Source of the DNA: CAZELM01 sp964512995
GTDB lineage: Bacteria > CSSED10-310
Assembly: GCA_964512995.1 (NCBI GenBank)
Contig: CAZELM010000076.1
Span: 1 to 12,291 of the forward strand
DNA length: 12,291 bases
Direction: 5' to 3'
Notes under the pieces: generated by a model
What the model was told of the DNA's origin: nothing
The model's database searches: none
Seen by the model: the letters and a program-made list of their open reading frames with translations, nothing else
Made by a program: the position numbers and the translations under genes
Part shown: piece after piece, positions 1 to 5,824 of the stretch
Layout: each line of letters begins with the position of its first letter
How positions within the stretch are numbered: position 1 is the first letter of the stretch

Positions 1-168
1 CAGGATGACCGCTCACAGTCGCAGGATGACCGCTTACAGTTGCAGGATGACCGCTTACAGTCGCAGGATGACCGCTCACAGTCGCAGGATGACCGCTTAC
101 AGTTGCAGGATGACCGCTCACAGTTGCAGGATGACCGCTTACAGATATTTGATAACCGCTTATAAATA
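1..168. repeat. 21-bp tandem repeat array, continuing off the left edge
   Basis: Seven head-to-tail 21-bp units fill 1-147 (consensus begins CAGGATGACCGC), followed by a decayed eighth copy at 148-168. The first six copies differ only at unit positions 14 (C/T) and 20 (C/T); the seventh also ends differently. Because 21 is a multiple of three, four of six frames stay open. Forward frames read QDDR(S/L)Q(S/L), which ends at a TAA at 163-165, or MTA(H/Y)S(R/C)R. Reverse frames read DCERSSC-like or TVSGHPA units. Both variable bases fall in third codon positions and are synonymous only in the TVSGHPA frame. That frame is open on the minus strand from 268 leftwards, but I see no ATG, GTG or TTG between its upstream stop (269-271) and the array. 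It may therefore be a minisatellite or the edge of a repeat-protein gene. Confidence 0.9.
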
Positions 169-186
169 CTCGATGATTGTAGCCGT

Positions 187-202
187 GTTGGTGTTCACCA
201 AC
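187..202. promoter_or_regulatory. Short perfect dyad in the gap before the first glycosyltransferase gene
   Basis: GTTGGTG at 187-193 and CACCAAC at 196-202 form 7-bp perfect arms around TT. This shape fits a dimeric-repressor operator or a tight hairpin. It lies about 100 bp upstream of the putative promoter at 299-327. Nothing else convincing is visible between the repeat array and that promoter: short ORFs run through it but lack a ribosome binding site and recognisable composition. Confidence 0.3.
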
Positions 203-298
203 TGTTACATATCGATGAATATCGTTAGGGAAGTCCAGGTGGGGGCATTTGTTCTGTACACTTCCATCTCATTCCAAACATCTCACCATGAAGAGTGA

Positions 299-327
299 TT
301 GCCATTCGAAGTGGATTGGTTTATTTT
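299..327 (+). promoter_or_regulatory. Putative sigma70-type promoter of the first glycosyltransferase gene
   Basis: TTGCCA at 299-304 (5/6 to TTGACA) is followed by a 17-bp spacer and TATTTT at 322-327 (4/6 to TATAAT). Transcription would begin near 334, giving a short leader before the TTG at 348 or the ATG at 378. It was found by eye and not tested against a scoring matrix. Confidence 0.4.
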
Positions 328-377
328 GAAGCGGTGAAACGGAATGATTGTCAGAACCAATACGGCATGGTTACACA

Positions 378-1889
378 ATGAGAACATCAAAGCATACAAC
401 TCTTGGAATTCTTATCCTGATATTGCTCGTTGGCACCGGAATCCGGATTTACCGGTTGGATGGGATCGCGATGTGGACCGATGAGATCGATACTCTGGCC
501 GCAGGTTTGAATCATGTGTATTACCATCCGCCTTTGTTTTTACATCTCGCCGCGCTCTGGTCTCATATCGGTACCAATGATTTCCGGCTTCGCTTACTGC
601 CGGCGATCATCGGGGTGTTGAGTATTTATTTCATCTATCGTCTCGGTACCCGGATTGCCGGACAGAGAATTGGTATCTGGTCCGCACTATTTCTCTCATT
701 CGCGCCACCCGCAGTCTATTATTCGCGTGAATTCCGGATGTATTGCATGGTCCTGTTGGTGTCCATCATCTCCTGGGACCGATTTTTTGCATGGATGGAG
801 AAAGGAACCACTTTCCGGGCGATTGTTTATGCCATTGTCACCGCCTCGATTCTTTATACCCATCATTATGGTTTTTTTATGGTGTGTGCGCAGGGATTGG
901 CTGGTTTCTTTTTCAGACCACCCCGGAAATCGATTCAGCGTCTGGCGATCGGTCTGGGGTTGGTCGTGCTTCTGTATCTGCCGTTCCTCCATCAGATGCT
1001 GTTTCTTTCGAGCCGTTTCATGAAGTCTTCTTTCTGGGCAAAGCCGATTACATTGGAAACGAATATCTATATCCTGCGATTCATCACCGGACACTTTGAA
1101 CCGGGATTTTATCATGCGATAATCCTGGGCACACTGGTAACGGCGTTGGTGATTGCAGGTTTATCTCGTACACAAAACACCCGTCTGGCGATCTTTTTTG
1201 TCTTTGGATTCATCATCTCGTTGACATTGTCTTACATCGCATCCATGATCCTTCCCTCCAGTACATTCGTGGCCCGATATGTGATCTATCTACTGGCACC
1301 ATTCTACATTGCTGCGGCTTGTGGATTGGAGAAGATCCGATATCCGGTTGTGAAATACAGTCTGGCGTGTTTGATTCTCGGCCTCCAGTTCTGGTCCATC
1401 ACCTACCAGTATCGGAATATTTTTGTGGGAGCTTTGCCGAGGGAAGTCCGACCTCGCGAGGATTTCAAATCCCCGACAACATATATCGCGGATCATTTCC
1501 GGCCGGGTGATGTCATTGGAGCAACCTGTGAAAGTGGAGTCTATCCGGCGTGGTATTATCTGACATACAGACAAGGCTTTCCCAATCCATACCTGATCGA
1601 TGTTGATGGCATTTATGCCAGTCATCTCACAATGAAATACAACCTGGATCAGTACATCAAACAGTCATACCCGTATCTGGACGCTACGGAAATCAGCACA
1701 CTGGTTACCCGTTATCAGCGTTTCTGGTTATTTGAGTCTCAGTGGGAAGCGACGACCAACCCCAATGACACATACTACGCTCAGCGAATCCGTCTCAGGG
1801 AGTGGCTTCTCCAACGCTATCCCATGATCGATGAGCAGTCTTATTTCGGCGCGGAGATTCGTCTTTTTGATCTGACACAGCCGCTGTAA
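378..1889 (+). CDS. PMT_2/GT39-type membrane glycosyltransferase
   Basis: An integral membrane glycosyltransferase of about 503 residues, resembling the PMT_2/ArnT-like (GT-C fold) family that transfers a sugar from a polyprenyl-phosphate carrier on the outer face of the cytoplasmic membrane. After the first hydrophobic segment (about residues 8-20) comes the hallmark acidic pair in WTDE (33-36), then HPPLFLH (50-56), SREFRMY (116-122), THHYG (161-165) and a late ARY motif (299-301). Roughly ten hydrophobic segments are followed by a soluble C-terminal part from about residue 345. The start is uncertain: the frame also opens at a TTG at 348, but neither site has a good ribosome binding site, and ATG 378 places the first membrane segment normally. 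It converges on a second family member. The acceptor (lipid, glycan or protein) cannot be read from sequence. Confidence 0.82.
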   Translation: MRTSKHTTLGILILILLVGTGIRIYRLDGIAMWTDEIDTLAAGLNHVYYHPPLFLHLAALWSHIGTNDFRLRLLPAIIGVLSIYFIYRLGTRIAGQRIGIWSALFLSFAPPAVYYSREFRMYCMVLLVSIISWDRFFAWMEKGTTFRAIVYAIVTASILYTHHYGFFMVCAQGLAGFFFRPPRKSIQRLAIGLGLVVLLYLPFLHQMLFLSSRFMKSSFWAKPITLETNIYILRFITGHFEPGFYHAIILGTLVTALVIAGLSRTQNTRLAIFFVFGFIISLTLSYIASMILPSSTFVARYVIYLLAPFYIAAACGLEKIRYPVVKYSLACLILGLQFWSITYQYRNIFVGALPREVRPREDFKSPTTYIADHFRPGDVIGATCESGVYPAWYYLTYRQGFPNPYLIDVDGIYASHLTMKYNLDQYIKQSYPYLDATEISTLVTRYQRFWLFESQWEATTNPNDTYYAQRIRLREWLLQRYPMIDEQSYFGAEIRLFDLTQPL

Positions 1890-1903
1890 CCAAATCCGGA
1901 TCG

Positions 1904-1984
1904 CCCTGTTGTGGCAGGTTTGAAATAGTATATCGCTCCGGTATAATGAAATCGTCTTTGTTCAAACCTGCCACCCTGTCGTGG
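1904..1984. repeat. Long inverted repeat flanked by an 11-bp direct repeat
   Basis: GTGGCAGGTTTGAA (1911-1924) and its exact reverse complement (1961-1974) form 14-bp perfect arms around a 36-nt loop. CCCTGTTGTGG (1904-1914) and CCCTGTCGTGG (1974-1984) repeat directly at the two ends with one mismatch. The loop is too long and the U-tract absent for a standard intrinsic terminator. It sits just after the stop of the first glycosyltransferase gene and resembles a small palindromic intergenic element. Confidence 0.65.
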
Positions 1985-2009
1985 TCGAGCGGCGGTTTTT
2001 GGCGTGATA

Positions 2010-2093
2010 CCCTCACCCCGCCGGCCATGATTATGGATTGATCCGTGTTGGATCGGCCGGCGACCCTCTCCCGGCCACGAAACTGGGAGAGGG
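2010..2093. repeat. REP-like double palindrome in the convergent gap
   Basis: The element starts with CCCTCACCCC (2010-2019). Arms CGCCGGCC (2019-2026) and GGCCGGCG (2055-2062) enclose a smaller hairpin, GATCC (2040-2044) with GGATC (2050-2054). Directly after it, CCCTCTCCC (2064-2072) pairs with GGGAGAGGG (2085-2093) across 12 nt. From memory, CCCTCACCCC plus CCCTCTCCC/GGGAGAGGG is a recurring intergenic pattern in many bacterial genomes. Between two convergent genes it may also act as a bidirectional transcription end. Copy number elsewhere in this genome is unknown. Confidence 0.6.
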
Positions 2094-2189
2094 CGAAGAT
2101 GATCCAGCGCATCTATCCTTTTTTGACTATTGCAATAACGGTAAATCACGTATATCCCCCATTGAATCGAAAAACAGTCTTCTTCTACT

Positions 2190-2212
2190 TCCTTCTCCCC
2201 CCGGGAGAAGGA
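2190..2212. repeat. Compact 10-bp palindrome, REP-like
   Basis: TCCTTCTCCC (2190-2199) pairs perfectly with GGGAGAAGGA (2203-2212) around a three-base CCC loop, with AAGGATGAGG just downstream. It looks like a second, variant member of the element class at 2010-2093. The rest of the gap up to the end of the reverse-strand gene at 2314 holds nothing I recognise. Confidence 0.6.
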
Positions 2213-2313
2213 TCAAGGATGAGGTTTGGAATTGGCATGCGTTCGGGATGAGTATCAGTGAGGATGAGGGCTTGCTATCGGTTGCATTCAGTAAACGATG
2301 AAGGTATTTCCTG

Positions 2314-3831
2314 TCACCGCCTATTATAGATACGGATTTGATGAATCTGGTTGTAAATCCGATAACGTGGGAACGATTGACGATGAACCAGGGAATGATT
2401 TCTGTCGAGATAAGCGACCAGCCGGTCATTGCCAGCCAACTCATTGGCAACGACAAGGATGATTCGGTGAATCTGTGGCCGGGATTTTATCAAATGATCG
2501 ACATGTGCAACCTCATCATCCATGAAACGGATATCCCCCGTCAGAAAAGGACGCGGTAACCATCCTCTTTCACCGCGAGGGAACGCCAGAAATGATGTGG
2601 CAATATCTCCCATGTAGTATTCCAAAGGCGTTTTCGAGAGATCTGTGGTGATTACCAGGTCCTGGGTGGTGATACCGAGGCTTTGGAGATAATTCCCGGC
2701 TATTCGATCGGTGCTTTTATGAAAATCGGTATAGTAGACACTCAGGAAGAAAAGCTGACATCCCAGGAAACAGGCGAGAAGAATCTGCGACATGCAGGTT
2801 GTGAATCTGGAAATTGATAAACCTCTGGCAACAGATATCACCGCGACTGCATGGAAAATCATCTCATATCGTCCCGGATAGTAAATTGGTTTGATATAGG
2901 ATACCAGCCATGCACTGATGACCGGTATGAGAACGAGACAGATGATCAGAATTCCCGTCGAGTTCTCGATAAAACATTGTGTGATCCCGAAGATCAGGAG
3001 AAACAGAAAGAGAATCGATGACACGATCAATACCAATTCAGAGATGGATGATATGGGCATGAATGCTGATTTTCCGGCAAAACTGTTCAGCGTCTCCCAG
3101 AGAAAAGCCAGCCGCGGGGATGGTACCCAGGCAGAAGTATCTCCGGTGAGCTGGAATGCCAATCCGAGAATCCAGGGAGCGGTCGCACTGGCCACTCCGA
3201 AATGATAAATCCATAATTTTCGTTCTTGGAGCATACTATAAAGAATCAAACCGCCCCATATCAGCCATCCATAATTGTGCAGCCAGATGCAGGCAGCCAT
3301 CGATGGGATGAAATACCATCCGTTTTCGTCCAGTTTTGTTTTCTTGACATATCCCATGATGGCCAGTGACGCGGCCAGAGCAGCCAGGGAATACATTCGT
3401 GTTTCCTGGGAGAAGTAAATCTGGAAGGGAGAGAATGCAATGAGCATTGCTCCCCAGATGGCGGTTTGACTTGAAATGGTGGATGGGAAGAGATACCGAG
3501 CCAGATAGGACGTGACGGGTATTAACAGTATTCCGGCGATCGCTGACAGGCTCCGTACTGCGAATTCTGAGTCACCCCAAAGATATTGCCAGAGATGAAG
3601 CAGGATATAATAAAGAGGCGGGGAAGAATCGGACATTTGATGTTGAATAATTCGCACGATCGATTCACGTGCCATTATGACCGAATAGGCTTCATCGAGC
3701 CACAGGCTTTGCCAATCGAGGTGATAGAACCGTAATCCGGCTCCCGCTGCCGTGATTGCAGCAATCCAGAGCCAAGTGCGTTTTTCAGAGATTCCAGATG
3801 ATTCTGTTTCAGATTTCACAGAAACTCCCAT
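2314..3831 (-). CDS. PMT_2/GT39-type membrane glycosyltransferase, second copy
   Basis: A 505-residue polytopic membrane glycosyltransferase of the same GT-C family as its convergent neighbour, but clearly diverged. Family landmarks: WLDE (44-47) after the first membrane segment, SPPLYY (70-75), SQETRMY (141-147), LHNYG (184-188) and GRY (320-322). Multiple hydrophobic segments run to about residue 365 and a soluble tail follows. The expected role is transfer of a sugar from a polyprenyl-phosphate donor across the membrane to an unknown acceptor. The N-terminal 18 residues are hydrophilic and cytoplasmic. No strong ribosome binding site precedes the ATG, but no better in-frame ATG occurs before residue 54. 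It is divergent from the exported nuclease-family gene and shares a palindromic promoter region with it. Confidence 0.82.
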   Translation of the reverse strand: MGVSVKSETESSGISEKRTWLWIAAITAAGAGLRFYHLDWQSLWLDEAYSVIMARESIVRIIQHQMSDSSPPLYYILLHLWQYLWGDSEFAVRSLSAIAGILLIPVTSYLARYLFPSTISSQTAIWGAMLIAFSPFQIYFSQETRMYSLAALAASLAIMGYVKKTKLDENGWYFIPSMAACIWLHNYGWLIWGGLILYSMLQERKLWIYHFGVASATAPWILGLAFQLTGDTSAWVPSPRLAFLWETLNSFAGKSAFMPISSISELVLIVSSILFLFLLIFGITQCFIENSTGILIICLVLIPVISAWLVSYIKPIYYPGRYEMIFHAVAVISVARGLSISRFTTCMSQILLACFLGCQLFFLSVYYTDFHKSTDRIAGNYLQSLGITTQDLVITTDLSKTPLEYYMGDIATSFLAFPRGERGWLPRPFLTGDIRFMDDEVAHVDHLIKSRPQIHRIILVVANELAGNDRLVAYLDRNHSLVHRQSFPRYRIYNQIHQIRIYNRR

Positions 3832-3909
3832 TTAACCAGGCATCATATTCAAACGATTCGGCAGAATGATGCCAACAGCCAGCCGCATATTTATCAATCG
3901 TAGCTCAAT

Positions 3910-3943
3910 TTGCAGTTATACAATGTATTTGTATATTCTGCAA
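3910..3943. promoter_or_regulatory. Near-symmetrical palindrome reading as promoters on both strands
   Basis: Outer arms TGCAG (3911-3915) and CTGCA (3938-3942) and inner arms TATACAA (3917-3923) and TTGTATA (3929-3935) surround a 5-nt centre. On the + strand, TTGCAG (3910-3915), a 16-bp spacer and TATATT (3932-3937) point to the nuclease-family gene at 4095. On the - strand, TTGCAG (3943-3938), a 17-bp spacer and TATAAC (3920-3915) point to the glycosyltransferase starting at 3831. The -10 boxes match 5/6, the -35 boxes only TTG. It could equally be an operator. The remaining leader up to 4094 shows only a ribosome binding site. Confidence 0.45.
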
Positions 3944-4094
3944 TCCATTCCATCGGTGATTGTTCGGTTGACATCCAAAGAATTGCCTACTCCCGGCTGA
4001 TCTCGTTGAATGGGATGGTTGCGTTCCATACATGCATCACTTTCATATTGCCGGAATAAGAAATTCACGGTAGGGTTGTGGCAGGGAGGGGATA

Positions 4095-5444
4095 ATGAAA
4101 AAACTGATTGGCTGTGTGGGATTGTTTTGTGCGATGACAGCATACTCGGCTCAATTCCGCTTCATGACCTTCAATGCTCATGACATTGGCGAGCCTGGGA
4201 CTACTCAGTACATCGCGCTTGCACAGATTTTGGACCGACTCTGTGTCGATATCGCTGTTTTTCAGGAAGTGACTACCTATGCGGATATTGAAAATCTGAA
4301 TGCGATCGCCGCTGAAACCGGTTATGACTATATTGAGACGTCCGATGTATCCGGCACCATGTCAGGATATATGCGGAATGCCTGTCTCAGCCGTTATCCG
4401 ATTTTCTCCACGACATCCTGGTCTTCAGCGGAGATCTCAGGTGATCCGGAATCCAATGATATTACGCGGGATATATTAGAGTGTCGTGTTTTATTGCCGA
4501 CCGGAGATCAACTGGGTGTATTTGTCGTTCATCTGAAAGCCATGACCACTGAAACGGATCAGTTTCGGCGTCAGATCGAGTGTATCCGGGCAGCTCAGGT
4601 CGTGGATAACTATCTGGAAACATATCCTGAAGATCTCGTTATTTTTGCCGGAGATTTTAATGAGGACTATGATGAAGGACCCTTTGGGGTTGTTTCGTGG
4701 GATGTAACTCCTTCGGGATTGCCCTCCACGTATCGTCTGGGAAATGATATCACATTCCCCGTGATTTATGATCCGTTTCAATGGCTGCTGCTCCGCGGAT
4801 TCACCCCTGCTGATGCAACATGGGAAGATTCTGCGGACAACAACACGACCTATCCGGACTATCGCAGACGGATTGATTACATCTTTTATGGAGATGGTCT
4901 CGCTGATATCGGTGACGAAGTGTACTATTCCACACAGGATAATGGCATCGACAATCCACCGGCTGGCCATTTTCTGGTCAAATGCGGTACGCCATTGCCC
5001 TCCGGTACCAGCGAAGATGCGTCGGACCATCTGGTGGTTTTTGTTGATTTGGAGTTTTCGATCCAGCCAACCGTCATTCCACCGACCACTCCAACCTCGA
5101 CACCCACGCAAGCACCCACTCAGACTCCGACACGAACACCCACACGAATCCCCACATCCACCCCGACATATTCTCCAGTCCCAACGGGAACGCCCACGCC
5201 ACTCCCCCCCGCCACTCCCACACCATCCACGCCATGCATACGGAGTGGTGATGTTTTCCAGGATGGGCGATTGACCGCTGGTGATGCCCAACTCACGTTT
5301 CTGATCGTTATCGGTGCATATCCTCCCACATATACAGAAGCGTGTGCAGCGGATTGCAGTGGAAATAACGAACTGAGCGCGGGAGATGCTCAACTGATCT
5401 TCATGGGCGCATTGGGTGTGTGTCAATGTGCCGACCCTCTGTGA
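4095..5444 (+). CDS. Secreted endonuclease/exonuclease/phosphatase-family protein with Pro/Thr linker and dockerin-like tail
   Basis: A 449-residue exported protein. Residues 1-19 are a signal peptide, with cleavage likely after AYSA. Residues 21-322 form an endonuclease/exonuclease/phosphatase (DNase I-like) metal-dependent phosphoesterase domain. Visible catalytic-type residues are N27 in FNAH, E58 in FQEV, H146 in VVHLK, D187 and N189 in AGDFN, D261 in RRIDYIF, and D311/H312 in ASDH, so the set looks complete. Substrate could be nucleic acid, a phospholipid or a sugar phosphate. Residues 325-380 are a Pro/Thr-rich linker. The tail (385-441) has two dockerin-like Ca-loop segments, D386-D397 and D420-D431, each ending LTAGDAQ or LSAGDAQ; position 3 of the first loop is Phe, not Asp/Asn. 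GGGAGG (4084-4089) lies 5 nt before the ATG. A C7 run (5204-5210) lies in the linker. Confidence 0.88.
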   Translation: MKKLIGCVGLFCAMTAYSAQFRFMTFNAHDIGEPGTTQYIALAQILDRLCVDIAVFQEVTTYADIENLNAIAAETGYDYIETSDVSGTMSGYMRNACLSRYPIFSTTSWSSAEISGDPESNDITRDILECRVLLPTGDQLGVFVVHLKAMTTETDQFRRQIECIRAAQVVDNYLETYPEDLVIFAGDFNEDYDEGPFGVVSWDVTPSGLPSTYRLGNDITFPVIYDPFQWLLLRGFTPADATWEDSADNNTTYPDYRRRIDYIFYGDGLADIGDEVYYSTQDNGIDNPPAGHFLVKCGTPLPSGTSEDASDHLVVFVDLEFSIQPTVIPPTTPTSTPTQAPTQTPTRTPTRIPTSTPTYSPVPTGTPTPLPPATPTPSTPCIRSGDVFQDGRLTAGDAQLTFLIVIGAYPPTYTEACAADCSGNNELSAGDAQLIFMGALGVCQCADPL

Positions 5445-5527
5445 ATCGGGCTGAACAGAGCATCCAATCAAAAATGATATCGCAACGACGACTGATCGGA
5501 CATAATATCGATCCAAATAACTTTAAC

Positions 5528-5701
5528 ATGACGCAATATTCTGAACTCAAAGAGAAAATTAAGGGAATCATGGAAAATCTCGGATATCCCATCACTGCCA
5601 TCCCGGACCGTATCTCATTATTGAGTGGATTCGTCATTCTTAAAGCATTGGATGATGATTTTATGAAAGATATCGATATCGCGAGGATAAAGAGCTTTTA
5701 A
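5528..5701 (+). CDS. Small hypothetical protein, uncertain
   Basis: A 57-residue reading from ATG 5528 (MTQYSELKEKIKG...) to TAA 5701 has balanced, protein-like composition: a Lys/Glu-rich first third, then a hydrophobic stretch around SLLSGFVILKAL and an acidic end. The frame also opens at ATG 5474 (75 residues) and at ATG 5420, which overlaps the end of the nuclease-family gene. None of these starts has a convincing ribosome binding site. I recognise no family. It could be a real small gene, the remnant of a longer one, or a chance ORF. It occupies most of the 380-bp gap before the next large gene. Confidence 0.35.
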   Translation: MTQYSELKEKIKGIMENLGYPITAIPDRISLLSGFVILKALDDDFMKDIDIARIKSF

Positions 5702-5775
5702 ATTACCGGATTCAGAATCCTTGTGAATGAGATAGGTATAGCTGTCTTTTTGTCGATATTTTTTTGGCTCAAGAC

Positions 5776-5804
5776 TTGGAAGAATGGTCAGAATCCGGTA
5801 TTAT
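5776..5804 (+). promoter_or_regulatory. Putative promoter of the propeller/beta-helix gene pair, with overlapping dyads
   Basis: TTGGAA at 5776-5781, a 17-bp spacer and TATTAT at 5799-5804 (5/6 to TATAAT) would start transcription near 5811, just ahead of GGAGG at 5817-5821. GAATCCGGTA (5791-5800), spanning the spacer and -10 edge, is the exact reverse complement of TACCGGATTC at 5704-5713. The upstream copy lies in a tight dyad, GGATTC-A-GAATCC (5708-5720). The two sites are 87 bp apart, so a repressor with looping is conceivable. Confidence 0.4.
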
Positions 5805-5824
5805 TATTAGGGTGATGGAGGCTG

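Noticed and set aside
1..168. CRISPR array
   Set aside because: Units are contiguous 21-mers with no unique spacers.
5..298. Forward 97-codon ORF starting inside the 21-bp repeat
   Set aside because: The variable bases change residues (His/Tyr, Arg/Cys) in this frame, there is no ribosome binding site, and the part after the repeat has no protein-like signal.
344..480. Out-of-frame ATG at 344 with a better-spaced GGTGA as a leader ORF
   Set aside because: It ends after about 45 codons inside the glycosyltransferase gene, with no sign of coding selection.
3968..3973. Perfect TTGACA as a -35 for the nuclease-family gene
   Set aside because: No TATAAT-like -10 lies 15-19 bp downstream; the palindrome at 3910-3943 is the better candidate.
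4491..5516. A 341-codon reverse-strand ORF opposite the nuclease-family gene
   Set aside because: It is Arg, Gly, Trp and Cys-rich opposite the Pro/Thr linker and has no domain; the forward gene has an intact catalytic set.
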